Of a stretch of DNA of 64,000 bases, positions 22,252-34,373 are shown one piece after another. The notes beneath the pieces are model-generated. The model was given only the letters and a program-made list of their open reading frames with translations. It did no database searches and was not told the DNA's origin. This stretch comes from Wurfbainia villosa (taxonomy: Eukaryota; Streptophyta; Magnoliopsida; Zingiberales; Zingiberaceae). The DNA lies in contig CM045998.1 of NCBI GenBank assembly GCA_025175895.1, forward strand, positions 16,787,153 to 16,851,152. Reading direction: 5' to 3'. The first letter of the stretch is position 1, and each line of letters begins with the position of its first letter. Both the position numbers and the translations under genes were made by a program.

Positions 22252-23805
22252 CGTTTGTCTATACATATGCTCATATGACTAGTGGATGATTTGAGACATC
22301 CAAGGTCATGTGAGGGAAATTATTGGGAGGAGATTTTTAAAGTAATTTGCCTCAGGTCAAGGTTGACCAAGCTCGAGTAAGACTCAAGTTAAAGTCTAAG
22401 TATGGATACTTGGCAATGGAGAAGTCCAAGAATGGATTCTTGGCAAGGAGAAGTCCAAGTTTGGAGACTTGGCAAAGAAAGTCCAAAAATGGATTCTTGG
22501 CAAGGAAAAATCCAAGTTTTGAGACTTGGAAAGGGAAGGTCCAAGTATGGATACTTGACAATGGAAAAGTCCAAGGGTGTAGTCTTGGTGGTGAAAAATC
22601 AAGTATGGAGACTTGGTAATGAAAGTCCCAGAGGTGTGACCTCTTGGCAAAGGTAGACCCAATAGCATGACAAAACCAATGGAAGCACTTGAAAGCTAAC
22701 GCAGGGGTGAGGAGTCGTGAAGTTAAACCAAAGGTGTGAGGTTGATGGAAGTATAGCTTGAAGGCTTAGGTCTAAGCTAAGGGTACCCGGTAGCATGACA
22801 AAGTCGATGGAAGCACTTGAAGACTAGCACGAAGGGTGAAGGAGTTGTGGAGAACTCGGATGGACCCTAAGGGCGTGAAGCTGATGAAAGTGGCTTGAAG
22901 GCTTAGGTCTAGGCTAAGGGTGAGTGTTAAGTATGAGGGGATCATACTTGGGTTAAACCTTAGTTATAAGGTTTACCAGTCAACTAGAGCTTGGTTCAGT
23001 CGATTGGTGAGTTAAAATAATCATGCAGATTGTTTAGCAGCTAACTGGGGTTATGGATTAGTCCACTTGTCGAGTGCTCGACACTCGGAGGGCTTAGTTG
23101 ACTCAAGTAGTCGACTGGGATTATGGCCCAGTCGATTAGCCATTGGTAGTCGACTGCTAGGGTTGAGTAGTCGATTGACCTTAAGTGGACAGGGCATAGA
23201 ATATTTCTGAGTTGACTGCTGGTTTATGGCAGTCGACTGATTGACTATTTTTGATGTGGATTAGTTCATTGTAAGATAATGGTCAGGCAAGCAGTCGACT
23301 GGTGGGTAAGGTCAATCGACTGCTAGTAGGAAAAATAGCTCGAGCTCAGTTATAAAATGAGGCTGCGATGGAGGAATGAATTTGTCGGTTCTCGGAGCAT
23401 TTGAAGGGGAATAGTTGGTGCTTTCTAGTCCTTCAAGACATCTCAAAGCAACCAAATCATCAAGCAATCAAAAGTATTCTTGTGTAAAGTGTTTTCTCAC
23501 TTGTATTTTTCTTTACTTGTATTTTATTGTTGTTTCTTCATTGTAATCTCATTGTAAGAGGTTTCTCCACCTTTGGATTATTTCTAAGAAGGAGAAGGTT
23601 TAGTGGTGGTGTACATCACTAGGGCTCACTTTAGAGCTTGACCGTGGAGTAGGAACTAGAATTCCAAACCATGTAAAATCTCTTGTGTAGTGGTCATGCT
23701 TGTGTCTTATTTTCACTATACACTAATGATTGTAGACAAGCACAATCAAACGACGAATCGATGAATGCTATTCACCCCCTTCTAGCGACAACAAAGGTCC
23801 CAACA
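22175..23805 (+). repeat. A1 3' LTR (family A)
   Basis: It starts TGCTGGTGCAATTGG after the polypurine tract and ends GGTCCCAACA. Inside are a partial duplication of the LTR start (around 22330), an array of 25-30 bp hairpin units (about 22397-22640), a cluster of GTCGAC palindromes (22980-23330), a TATA-like TTATAAAATG near 23350, and the end block ATTCACCCCCTTCTAGCG shared by the family. It is longer (1631 bp) than the A3 and A4 LTRs because of the start duplication. Confidence 0.85.
22397..22640 (+). repeat. Hairpin-unit array in A1 LTR
   Basis: About eight tandem units of 25-30 bp have the form AAGTCCAAG-x-GGA-x-CTTGGCAA. CCAAG and CTTGG at the unit ends are complementary, so each unit may fold. 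The lack of stops on both strands produces short open frames that are not genes. Confidence 0.8.
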
Positions 23806-24754
23806 CTACTATAACAATTGACTATTGTAGTAGTCAATTGGTGAACAGTAGCAATCGATCACATCACATAATCAAGTTCTCAACTCAATCTGTTTGAATA
23901 AAGAACACCGATCGTATACCCCACCAGTTGATGATACCTTAGTTTTAGCATATTTTCAAGTTAACTCACACTTCACCTAGTATCCGATTGATCTCAACCT
24001 ATCAGGACTTTTCTCGTCCAGCATTCGATCACTCTTGATCTGCTGGAATCTCCCTTGCTTAGCATTCAATCAACCGTGACCTACTAGGACTTCCTTTGCC
24101 AAGTACTGTCGCCTTAACTTGTCGGAACTTCACTTGCCAAACACGGTCACCCGTACTTGCTGGGACTTCACTTGCCTAGTCATCTGGTCACCTTGATCTG
24201 TCAGAACTTCACTTGTCTAGTCATCCGGTCATCTTGACTTGCCAGGACTTCCTATCACAAAACATCCAACCCTTCTTGACCTATTTGGATTTTCCTTGCC
24301 TTGCCTCCGGTCTCCAAACCTGCAAGGGCTTTCTGACACTAAGCATCTAGTTCTACTTGATTTGCTTGGACTTTTCTCTTTGTGCTAAATGTTCGATTAA
24401 CCTTGACCTACCTGAATTTCACATTTGCCAACTCCCCGTTGGACTTCCCGACCATCAAGTGTTTGGTCCTCCCTGACCCACTTGGATTTCTCACTTGCCA
24501 ACTCTCTATTGGATTTTTAACTACCAAGTGTCTGATCAACCATGACCCACTTGGATTTCTCATCACAACCTCGACATCATCCATTATGGTCATCCTGACC
24601 CAATGATGATTGCACCAACACTCTCCCTCATATGACCTTTGATGTCTCATACCATCCAATAGTCATATTGTCATATATATTATCAATCATCGAAACTCAA
24701 CTCGAGCCTCACTCGAGCTTGGCCAACCTTGACATGAGGTTGATTGCACCAATA
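23806..24754 (-). repeat. Degraded family-A-like LTR, reverse
   Basis: On the minus strand an LTR start TATTGGTGCAATCAACC lies at 24754. A second start TGTTGGTGCAATCATC, preceded by a purine-rich AGGGAGAG, lies at 24620. This is the same partial start duplication as in A1. Leftward, the region holds diverged GGACTT...CTTGCC units (24040-24560) like the family hairpin array. Its far end abuts the A1 3' LTR at 23805. No gene is seen. Confidence 0.65.
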
Positions 24755-25120
24755 GACATAACCAGTAAGCGTTGAAATGCATAATTCGTACTGCATCCAT
24801 AGTTTTTCTACAGGCTACAAAGTGTGCTATTTTGGAGAACTTGTCAACCATTACCAAGATAGAATCTAAGGTCCTCTGGGTGTGCGACCGTCCAAGTATG
24901 AAATCCATACTGAAGTCAATCCATGGAGCTTCGAGAATTGGTATGGGGGTATATAAATCGACATTAGTAAGGGTCCTCTTAGCTCATTGAGACACATGAC
25001 ATCTGTTCACAAAATGTGCTACGTCACTTCTCAACTTGGGTCAATAGAAATTAGGTGATATGATGACTAATGCCTTATCGCATCCAAAATGTCCCTCATT
25101 ATGCAATTCTTCCAAAATCC
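24755..25120 (-). pseudogene. G3 integrase fragment (Ty3/gypsy)
   Basis: Minus-strand translation gives the integrase zinc region (ELHNEGHFGCDKAL near 25085-25120, then a C-x2-x-type CHVSQ) and the catalytic core start MDFILGRSHTQRTLDSILVM with VDKFSKIAHFVACRKT. The homology ends at 24755 where the reverse LTR starts; the rest of integrase is not found. A stop and frameshifts interrupt it. Confidence 0.8.
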
Positions 25121-25299
25121 ATTACCTTAAAGAGCAATCTGGAATGCACAATTGCAACCCTCGATATAGAAAGTCGTCATGTATCACAAAGTCATGGCAA
25201 AAGCCTTCTATTACTTCTTAAAAGATCTTACAAAAGGATGGGTTTGTTCGTAAAAGATTCAAATCTTGTAACTCTTGCCTGCATGGTGGTAGGTAAGGA

Positions 25300-26700
25300 A
25301 GATCATCGGCTTAAAGCATCTGCTACATGATTCAAGATCCTCACTTGATGTCTTATCAAGAAAGTGAACACCTGCAAATAAGCCACCCACTCAGCATGTC
25401 GCATGCTCAATTTGTGTTGTCTATTGATGTACTCTAAAGCTTCGTGGTCTGTAAAGAGGATAAATTCCTATTGTATAAGATAGTGTTGCCAATGCTTTAA
25501 GGACTGGATGATAGTAGAGAATTTGACATCATAAGTAGAATAATTCTGTTTAGAGTCTGATAACTTTTCACTGAAGAAAGTAATGGGTCGTCTATCTTAA
25601 CTAAGAACTCCTCCAATGTCGATGTCTGATGTGTCGCAATGTATCTCGAACATCTTCTCGAAATGAGGAAGTGTTAGGACTGGGGCTTCAATCATCTTTT
25701 GCTTGATTAACTAAAAGTTAGCCTTGGCTTCTTCAGACCACTTATACTCTTTCCCTTTTAGACACTCGAAGATAGGAGCTGCCAAAGTGCTAAAATTTTG
25801 AATAAATTAATGATAGAAAGAAACCAACCCATGAAAATTTCGAATGGCGTGCAAGGTCCATGGTACCGATCAATCTAAGATAGTGTCTATCTTCGATGGA
25901 TCCATATGTACGCCCTTTGTGGAGACAATAAATTTGAGGAAAGTCACCGATTTAGAAAAGAAAGAACATTTCTTCCGATTGAGAAATAACTGCTCCAATC
26001 TCAATTTCCCAAAAACTACTCGTAGGTGATTGAAATGCAATGATCAAGTCGGGCTATAAATAAGAATATCGTCAAAGTAAACCACACAAACTTTCCCATA
26101 AAAGATCATAGTACATGGTGAATGAATCTCATGAAAGTACTCAGAACGTTGGATAGTCCAAAACACATGATCATCCATTCGTATAATTCATGTTGTGTCT
26201 TGAATGCTATCTTCCATTCATCACCTAGCTTGATACAAATCTAATGATAGCCACTCTTTAGATCTATTTTGGGAAAACTCTCAAACTGACTGATTAATCC
26301 AACATATCATCCAATGGGGGAATCAAAAATTTATATTTCATGGTGATCTTGTTGATAGCTTGGTTGTCCATGCACATTTGCCATGATCCGTTCTTTGGAA
26401 CATGTAGGGTAGGAATGACACAAAGGCTCATGCTCTCTCAGAGGTATTCTTGGTCTAAGAGCTCCACCACTTGTTGTTGTAACTCCTCGACCTCCTTCGG
26501 GCTAAGACAGTCTACTGGCCAATTAGGTAGACTTGACCCTGGGATAAGATCAATTTGGTGTTGGATGTCTCTCATAAGTGGTAGTCCTGAGAGAAGTTCT
26601 GCTGGCATCAAATCTATAAACTCTTCAAATAAGCATTGTACCTCCGCCACCAAATCTGATTCAGAGTATGTCATGTTACTTGGATGAGGTAGTAATCCTT
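25300..26700 (-). pseudogene. G3 reverse transcriptase and RNase H (Ty3/gypsy), broken
   Basis: Minus strand: an open segment (26438-26674) with RDIQHQIDLIPGSSLPN and SPKEVEEL is the entry to a Ty3/gypsy RT. It is followed by CMDNQAINKITMKY and IPPLDDMLD (26280-26360) and, after many stops, RNase H-like sequence near 25330-25450 (HEALEYI/RHAEWV-like). The sequence DIQHQIDLIPG separates it from the G1/G2 lineage. It is non-functional. Confidence 0.75.
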
Positions 26701-26799
26701 AGATGACCTTTTTTTGTGCAACCACATCTAAAAATCTGGACATGGACAAGAGAGTAGAGTTAGAAGATACCGATGCGGGAGGGGGATCCTCTCATCGGG

Positions 26800-28024
26800 G
26801 TGCTAGCACAATCTTCTTCCCTCTGATATGAAAGGTATAAGTATTCTTCCACCCATCATAGATAGCTTCATGATCATGCTACAAAGGTAGGTCTAACAAT
26901 ATGTAGCAAGCATCCATCGCTTAATCCCTGGGAGTGAGAAGATTCATTCAAGAAATCATATATTACCTCATCAATGTATCCTTGTCCTAGATGGAGTATT
27001 CCATGTCTACTTTGAATTTGGTGCTCTCAAGGTCATCCTCGTCATAGATGAGATCTTCCATGTTTTCTTCAATTAACCAAGACTGCTCCTCCATCTTCTT
27101 GTGCCTATCTTCGGATAGAACTTTGTCGATGTCGTATTCATCATAGATAGGGTTGCTCATGTCTTCTTCAACTGATAGAGACTGCTCTTCGATTGATCAG
27201 GTGGTATACCTCAAAGTATGAAAATTTTGAATATAATCAAAAGGGAGGAAATAAACTTTCATCTTCTTCTTCGTCTTTTACCAATCAGTAATCTTGGTCT
27301 TGCTTTGTCTCTTGTGTGAGCACTATAATTGTTTCCACCAAGCGGAGCCTCGACCTTTGAGTGTCATAACTACCAATTTTTCTTTGGCATGATCGAGAAT
27401 TTCTTCAAAATAAAAAATCTACTCAACTTCATTAGCTCAATCACTAAAATTCTCTACGTGTAAGGTGTCAAAAAACTCAAGAAGCTCAACATGAAAACTA
27501 AGGTCTCCATACAGTTCTTTGTGACCACAGTGATCTTGATGATATGCATTTTCAAAGATCGAAGTAGCACATCAATTAAATATCTTATGGTCATCAAGAT
27601 CTCATGTTGATAGACGTTGAGATAACTTCATGACTTGTCTCTGTAGATTCTTTATGTGCTAGTAGAGTCTTCGATCTTGGTGTGAGGTTTCCTCGGTCGA
27701 AATCTACCTGTTACAACCATGACCATGACCATAATAACCATCCATGGACTGCCGAGATAACTCCATGATTTGTCTCTGTAGATCCTCGATGAGCTCGTAG
27801 AATCTTCAATCTTAGTGTGAGGCTTCCTCAATTGGAACTTATCTGTCACAACCATGACTATGACCATGACCACAACCACGACCATGACCATGACGACCAT
27901 CCATGGACAACCAAAATAACTCTGTGATTTGTCTCTATGGATCCTTGATGAGCTTGTAGAGTCTTCGATCTTGGTGTGAAGTTTCCTTAGTCAGAACCTA
28001 CCTATCACAATCATGATGACCCTC
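26800..28024 (-). pseudogene. G3 gag remnant with internal deletion
   Basis: Minus strand: Gly/His/Asp-rich repeats (HGHGHG-like, 27660-27900, three imperfect copies of a roughly 120-180 bp unit) precede a retrotransposon gag segment (ANEVE...IFYFEEI...HAKEKLV, then WWKQL, 27310-27450). Acidic residues follow, then a DACYILLDLP segment near 26915 that normally lies after the protease. No CCHC knuckle or protease motif is visible between them, so that part seems deleted. Confidence 0.6.
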
Positions 28025-28035
28025 CATGAATCTAG

Positions 28036-28047
28036 CCTCTGATACCA
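28036..28047 (-). other. Primer-binding site of G3
   Basis: Minus strand TTGGTATCAGAGGC, just inside an LTR end reading CTTGTGTCA, is complementary to initiator tRNA-Met except near its last bases. It fixes the orientation of G3 and the location of its 5' LTR. Confidence 0.7.
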
Positions 28048-28050
28048 AAT

Positions 28051-28366
28051 GACACAAGTGGGGGTAGCGGGATGGTGAATCCATTCACGTGTGGAATTAG
28101 AAGAGAGAGGGGATGAGAGAATCGAAGGATGAGGGATTTCGTAAACAAAGAGGATCCGCCTCTAGGTTTAAATAAAAAGAAATATTATTAACCAAACAAT
28201 CAATGAATGTCTTACAAGAGCTTTATCCCATATTTAAATAGGCTAGGAAAGGAAAAAAATTCGAATAAACAAAAGAAACAATAAAAATTTTAAAACTAAA
28301 AATATTTTAAAACTAAACAGAAAATTTTAAAACTAGATAGAAATTTTTTAAAACTAAATAGAAAAG
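28051..28366 (-). repeat. G3 5' LTR, part, interrupted by C1
   Basis: Minus-strand sequence ending at the primer-binding site, with a TATA-like TATTTAAATA near 28232-28245. At 28288-28366 four or five copies of a roughly 20-bp AATTTTAAAACTAAA unit form an AT-rich tandem array. The LTR is cut by C1 at 28367 and continues at least over 33748-33782; its outer end was not identified. Confidence 0.6.
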
Positions 28367-29635
28367 TGTTAGGGCAATCAACCCATGTATGATGTGATTT
28401 TGATGTGTGTGACAAAGGATTTAAGTTAGGTTGATATGTTGTTTTGATATGTATGTTGAAGTCATGCAGGACTTAGCAATTCACACATTGGGATTGGCTT
28501 GATGTTAGCATTGGTGAGTTCACCATCTCATGGCTCGGGTCTTTGAGTCGGTGAAGGAAGGCATTGCAAAGCAGTGCACTTGGTGCATCTGAGGGATCAC
28601 TGGACGAGCAACATTGGAGTGAATACAAGGAAGTAGACTTCAGGGAGAGACGCGAAGGATGACATTGCGAAGCCGTGCACTTGGTGCATTCGAGGGAAAT
28701 GGCCAGACGAAGAGAACTTTGGCAAGGGACTTCAAGCGAGATGAGAGAATGAGCGAAATGTAACGTAGTTCATAGGTGAACTTGGCCGAATGGCTAAGTC
28801 AAGTGTCGGATGCTCAAACAAATGGTTGTTTGAGGTTTTACCCGACACCAGTCGACTGATATAGATATCAGTCGACTGCTCTAGGTCGATGGCACTCGAC
28901 TGGTGCTCAATCGATGTTCGACTGAACTTTTTCTGGCCCAAAAGTCGACTGCTAGGGTTTGGCAGTCGACTGCTCGACCATCAATCGACTGATCAAGGTG
29001 AGTTCGAGCACAGAAGGGTTTAGAGTCGATTGATCGCTTCGGTCACTCAACTGATGGCTCCATCAGTCGACTGATGGGGATAATCAGTCGACTGATGTGG
29101 GAGCCATTGACTGGAAGCCAACATGGATAAGGTCGTTGCAAGGCAATGGCTACAGCAGCAGTCGACTTATGACTACATCAATCGACTGCTCGGTGCCCAA
29201 CGGAAAGAATGGCCTCTTCCCTATAAGAAGAGGCCTTGGGTCACTTGGGGAGGTAAATGCTTCATCTTTAAACGTACTCCCAAGTTCCTAAACGTTCTCT
29301 GCTTCTCTTCCTTGTGTTTAATTCAATCTTATTGTAAAAGAAGTGATTTTGTAAGAAAGGTTTACCTCCACCTTGAAGGAGAGATTAGTGAAGTTGGTTG
29401 AGGGAGTGATTCACCATACGAATCGGTCGTGGATTAGCGGTAAGGGTCGTGAACCACATTACACACTTGCGTTAGCGATTGTTCTTTCTTTGCTTCTTGT
29501 ATTTGTTTTTAATTGTCTTAATTGTTAGTATTTCTGTTGTGCTAACCTTTGATTGTAGACGATTAAGCGAATGATCTCCATCATATACGAAAAAAGGCTA
29601 TTCACCTCCTCTAGCCGGCCACCGATCCTCCAACA
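28367..29635 (+). repeat. C1 5' LTR
   Basis: TGTTAGGGCAATCAACC...CTCCAACA. It has the same length as the 3' LTR and matches it closely, with scattered substitutions. A cluster of CAGTCGACTG-type motifs occupies 28845-29210. CCTATAAGAAGAGG near 29220 is the likely TATA region. The end block TATTCACCTCCTCTAGCCGG is shared with C2 and related to family A. Confidence 0.93.
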
Positions 29636-29637
29636 AG

Positions 29638-29649
29638 TGGTATCAGAGC
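29638..29649 (+). other. Primer-binding site of C1
   Basis: TGGTATCAGAGC, two bases after the LTR, fully matches the complement of the initiator tRNA-Met 3' end. Confidence 0.93.
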
Positions 29650-29694
29650 GAGGAGCTTGTCTCAGACTAATCGCCAACACAAGCATGACAAGAG

Positions 29695-30987
29695 ATGGCC
29701 GGCTCCAACATTCATCCGCCTAAATTCGAAGGAGAATTTGCTTGGTGGAAAAAGCGAATGGAGGTATTCTTCGAGATCGACTTTGATATAATGCTTATTA
29801 TGGAAAATAGTTTCGAGTTGCCTAGGGATGAATAAGGGGAGCCATTAGAGAAGTCAAGATGGACAAAGAAGCAAAGGGAGGAGAACCTTGTGAATTCAAA
29901 AGCAAAACACCACCTCTTCAATGTGCTCCCCCAACAAGAGATCAACCGAATTGGAGAGTGCGCAAGCACCAAGGTGATGTGGGAAAAGCTTGTAGAACTT
30001 CATGAGGGCACCTCTGAGGCAAAGCTTGCAAGAAGGGATCTCCTCCGCTCTCAATTAAACAACATCAAGCTTGACAAAGGGAAAAAGATATCATCCTTAC
30101 ATTCTCATTTTAAAGAGATAATTAACAGCTTGACAAGTGTAGGAGAAAATCTTTCGAATCGAGACATGGTAATGAAGGCAATAGATGCATTCCCCCGGTC
30201 ATCAAAATGGAGCTCTATAGTGGACTCCTTTTATATCTTAAAGAATCTAGAGGTAAGTACTCTAGATGAATTTTTCTCCACCATGGAATTACATGAGACT
30301 AGGCTTGAAGGCATAGTTGAAGATCAAATCAAGCCATCAAAGGGAGTAGCACTAGTAGCGGAAAAAGGAAAGAAGAAGAAGAAGGAGACTCCACCCTCTT
30401 CCTCCAATGAAGAATCTTCCTCCTCCATGGATAGTAATGAAGAAGCCTACATGGTAAGGAAGGTGAGACGTGTATTAAAAAGCTTTACATTTAACAAGTC
30501 TTATGATAGGGGAAGAAGGCCGAGGAGAAAAATTATTTGCTATAATTGCCAAGGAGATAGACACATAAGGGATGATTGTCCCCTCTTGAACAAAAGCAAG
30601 AAAGAAAGGAGAAAGAAAGAAGACAAGAAGAAGGGGAGCAAGAAGAAGGAAGAAGAAAGAAAAAGGGAAGGCCAAGGCACACAAGGCAACATGGGATGAT
30701 CCATCATCATCATCGGAGGGAGAACAAGCATTCACAAGTCTTGCACTTATGGCAATAGAAGACTTGGACTCCACCTCCTCCGAAAAAGAAGAAACAAGCT
30801 CAAGTGAGGAGAGCTCAAGTGAAGGGGGAGCTTCATCTTCATCTTCATCGGAATCACAAGAAGGAGATTGGGTAAGTGAGGTAACGAATCTCCCTCCCAA
30901 GAAAGTTATTTCCATGATTACTAGTTTAACTAGCTATTTAGGGCTAAAAAGAAAAATAAAAGCATGCTTAATGAAATCAATAAACTA
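29695..30987 (+). pseudogene. C1 gag pseudogene
   Basis: It starts at the ATG beginning MAGSNIHPPKFEGEF, the same as C2. A TAA around codon 47 (about 29833) interrupts it. The UBN2-like gag domain follows (KAKHHLFNVLPQQEINRIGE and on), then Ser/Lys-rich linkers and a CCHC-type knuckle at about residue 282 (CYNCQGDRHIRDDC, with Gly replaced by Arg before His). A frame change near 30690 shifts the acidic Ser/Glu tail to another frame ending at 30986. It is a near relative of the open C2 gag. Confidence 0.9.
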
Positions 30988-31082
30988 GAAGAAAAATTGA
31001 AAATTGCATGTTCTCATGACAATGATAATTCTTCTAGTGTAAATAATGCATGCTTAGTTGAGGAAAATAAGGCTCCAACACA

Positions 31083-31295
31083 TTGAACATGATAATTGGG
31101 AGCCAAAAGGCTAGTTTTAACAAGAAAGACCTAGGATATAAGGGATCCAAGAATGAGAAGGCTTACCATTGTTTGATTGCTAGGGGTCAAACTAAAACTA
31201 CAATGGTAACTAGGAAATGGATCCCAAAGGAATACTTAGTGAACCCTATTGGAAAGAATCTATATTGGGTTCCTAAGTCCATCCTTAAGGGTTAG
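31083..31295 (+). pseudogene. C1 gag C-terminal piece
   Basis: A 70-codon open stretch begins MNMIIGSQKASFNKKD and ends with KEYLVNPIGKNLYWVPKS. The KEYLVNP...WVPKS ending matches the last residues of the family-A gags, so this is the end of the ancestral gag and not a separate gene. It is separated from 30987 by about 95 bp with stops. Confidence 0.65.
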
Positions 31296-32431
31296 GAGAA
31301 CCTAGTTTAGTCGACCATAAGTGAACTTAATTTTATATCATGATAAATGATTGACTTAGGATACTGTGGATGATAATTTTTAACTTAGTGTTGGATGATG
31401 ATAATGTGTAACCCATGAATTGAATGTTTAAATCATGATTTATGCTTGATTTTATACTTGATAAATGATTGTGATTTATGTTTTAGATGGTAATATATGA
31501 TTTATGATCATAATGTGCAATTAGTGATAATACATGATTTATAATCATAATATGCAATTAGGATCATATTAGTATTATGATTATGTTGAGTGATACTTAA
31601 TCTTGGTAGAATTGCATGAAATTGGTGGTTAAGTATAAATATCTTTAAGTTCATCTCACATTCACTATAGGCTAATTTGATTGAAAACATAACATGGGTG
31701 AGATATTAGGATGATAAAAATGATTCACTTATGATTATAACATTTTGATGAGTCATTATAGGTATCATGATAGCAATAATAGACCAATCATGAGGAAAGC
31801 ATATGTTTAATTCATAGACATATTGCTCAAATATCATGGTTGGATATTTCAAAATCATTTTATGTTTGATAATCTGTGAGTTGATGCTTTGAAAAGTTTC
31901 TAAGGCAAAACTAGCTTTCCACTTGATACAAAATTGAAGGTTTTGACAACTTTTGAGTTTTTGCCAAATGTTTGAAAATTAAATTAATTTTTATGAAAAA
32001 CTATTTTTCACTGATAAAAGAATTTATTAGAATTATGTTCCCTGAATTTCATGATTTTTAGAATTTTCTAGAATTTTTAATGCATTTCTGAAATTCGGGT
32101 CAGAAATCAGAAATTCCACTTTTACTGGTGTCAATCGACTGACGCTCTGATTCAGTCGACTAATGTACTGTACACAAGTATAGTAACATGTTTTATCAGG
32201 TTTTGAGTTAGATTTTAGTGATTTTCGTTCATTAGACTTGATGTCATGCATGTATAACATATATTAATATTTTTGATGGTGTCAAAAGGGGAGAAATATG
32301 TGGGTTTAAGTTAATCATGCTAGAGGGGATTAACATGTGTTAAGGGGGAGTTTGCATGTATTAAGGGGGAGGTTTGATTTCCATGCTTGATTTACATGCT
32401 TATCTTTCTTATGTATTTTGGTTATTATTTT
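31296..32431 (+). other. C1 spacer, non-coding
   Basis: AT-rich sequence with many ATGATTTATGATCATAAT-like motifs, a GTCGAC-type pair near 32127-32162, and purine-rich AAGGGGGAG repeats (32283-32370). No pol or other gene is seen. The same blocks occur in reverse in C2 (43374-44847). Confidence 0.7.
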
Positions 32432-32538
32432 ACCTAACTTAAACGGATTGTCACACATCAAAAATGGAGAGATTGTTAAGGCAATCAACCCATGTATGAT
32501 GGGGTTTTGATGTGTGTGGCAAAGGGTTTAAGTTAGGT
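32432..32538 (+). other. Inverted repeat bracketing C1 polypurine tract/LTR junction
   Basis: The left arm 32432-32463 (ACCTAACTTAAAC, mismatch block, TTGTCACACATCAAAA) pairs with the right arm 32505-32538 (TTTTGATGTGTGTGGCAAA to TTTAAGTTAGGT) over about 30 bases. The loop contains the purine tract GGAGAGA and the LTR start at 32474. Confidence 0.7.
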
Positions 32539-33742
32539 TTATATGTTGTTTTGATATGTGTGTTGAAGTCATGCAGGACTTAGTAATTCACACATTGGGA
32601 TTGACTTGATGTTAGCATTGGTGAGTTCACCATCTCATGGCTCGGGTCTTTGAGTCGATGAAGGACGACATTGCGAAGCCGTGCGCTTGGTATATCCGAG
32701 GGACCATCGGACGAGCAACATTGGAGTGAAGCCAAGGAAGTAGACTTCAGGGTGAGATGCGAAGGATGACATTACGAAGCCGTATGCTTGGTGCATCCGA
32801 GGGACATGGCCGGACGAAGAGAACTTCGGCAAGGGACTTCAAGTGAGATGAGAGAATGAGCGAAATGTAACGTAGCTCATAGGTGAACTTGGCTGAATGG
32901 CTAAGTCAAGTGTCGGATGCTCAAACAAATAGTTGTTTGAGGTTTTACCTGACACTAGTCGACTGATATAGATATTAGTCGACTGCTCTTGGTCAATTGC
33001 ACTCGACTGGTGCTCAACTGGTGTTCGACTGAACCTTTTCTGGCCCAACAGTTGACTGCTAGAGTTTGGCAGTCGACTGCTTGACCATCAGTCGACTGCC
33101 AAGGGACGGCAGTCGACTGATCAAGGTGAGTTCGAGCACAGAAGGGTTTGGAGTCGACTGATCGCTTCGGTCACTCGACTAATGGGGATGATCAGTCGAC
33201 TGATGTGGGAGCCGTTGGGTGGAAGCCAACATGGATAAGGCCATTGCAAGGCAACGACTACAACAACAGTCGATTGATGACTACATCAGTCGACTGCTCG
33301 GTGCCCAATAAGAAGAATGACCTCTTCCCTATAAGAAGAGGCCTGGGTCACTTGGGGAGGCAAATGCTTCATCTCTAAACATACTCCCAAGTGCCTAAAC
33401 GTTCTCTACTCCTCTTCCTTGTGTTTAATTCAATTTTATTGTAAGAGGAGTGATTTTGTAAGAAAGGTTTACCTCCACCTTGAAGGAGAGATTAGTGAAG
33501 TTGGTTGAGGGAGTGATTCACCATACGAATCGGTCGTGGATTAGTGACAAGGGTCGTGAACCACGTTACACACTTGCATTAGTGATTGTTCTTTCTTTGC
33601 TTCTTGTATTTATTTTTAATTGTCTTAATTGTTAGTATTTCTGTTGCACTAACATTTGATTGTAGACAATTAAGCGAATGATCTCCATCATATACGAAAA
33701 GAGACTATTCACCCCCTCTAGCCGGCCACCGATCCTCTAACA
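32474..33742 (+). repeat. C1 3' LTR
   Basis: TGTTAAGGCAATCAACC...CTCTAACA, 1269 bp, followed by AAAAG. GTCGAC motifs cluster at 32955-33300. It differs from the 5' LTR by point changes, including some inside the motifs (for example CAGTTGACTG). Confidence 0.93.
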
Positions 33743-33785
33743 AAAAGTTCAAAACAAATAAATATATAACAAAATCCTAAATTAA

Positions 33786-34370
33786 GGTGACGTTTGGTTT
33801 AAAGGTTTGGGGATGAGGGAATGGAATAATAGAAATATAAAGTATTTGGTTAATGGGTTTGGGAATAATAATTTTAGAATCATTCCTAATTATTTAGGAA
33901 TGCACAAAACCCAAAGAAAGGGGTGGGTTTAGAATTTATTTCTATCAGCGTTGAAATCTCTTGATCCCTCTGCTCACACTCTCTCTCTCTCTATCTATCT
34001 ATTGCTCCTCTGGCACCGTCATTGTCATCGTCGACACTGCCACCCGCCTGCCTTCCCCCAACCATCGCCACCACCCTCGCCCCCACACCCGCCCTCGCCG
34101 TCACAAATTGGATCAGTTTTTGTTGAAGAAGCAAATTTCATTGTTACCGAAGCAAAAATTCATTGATTCAAAGCTCTAAGTTAAATATGGGTATTTGTTT
34201 TAAGGGTAAATATGATATTTGTTGCATTTATATTCTCAAACCTCCAGTAAACCAAACAATCCCAGCTTATAAACCAAATAATAATATTGGAATGACTAAA
34301 CTCATTCTTATTCCAATCTACTATCAAATCCATTCCTATCCCTATTCCTGCACTCAAACCAAACGCCACC
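33786..34370 (+). mobile_element. Tourist-like MITE (PIF/Harbinger type)
   Basis: The terminal inverted repeats GGTGACGTTTGGTTTAAAG and, on the other strand, GGTGGCGTTTGGTTTGAGT lie at the two ends of a 585-bp unit. TAA directly flanks both ends (33783-33785 and 34371-34373), the usual PIF/Harbinger target duplication. Inside are a CTCTCT/CTAT microsatellite (33978-34003) and a CACC-rich stretch, with no transposase. It lies next to the G3 LTR remainder. Confidence 0.85.
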
Positions 34371-34373
34371 TAA

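Larger units (their letters stand above)
6541..23805 (+). mobile_element. Family-A gag-only retrotransposon A1, split by G1
   Basis: Gag starts at 6560, is cut at 6850 by element G1, resumes at 19018, and is followed by a 1.8-kb spacer, polypurine tract and a 3' LTR ending at 23805. No protease, integrase, RT or RNase H is present between gag and the 3' LTR. No family-A LTR or primer-binding site lies upstream of the gag start; copia LTR sequence is found there instead. The 5' end was therefore lost by deletion or recombination near 6340-6540, and no target duplication can be checked. Confidence 0.8.
28367..33742 (+). mobile_element. Family-C gag-only retrotransposon C1, complete
   Basis: Two 1269-bp LTRs (28367-29635, 32474-33742) flank a 2.8-kb internal region with a Met primer-binding site, a gag pseudogene, an AT-rich spacer and a polypurine tract. 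The 5-bp direct repeat AAAAG is present on both sides (28362-28366, 33743-33747). There is no pol. It has the same structure as C2 and matches the TR-GAG type of non-autonomous element, so it depends on another element's RT and integrase. Confidence 0.93.
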
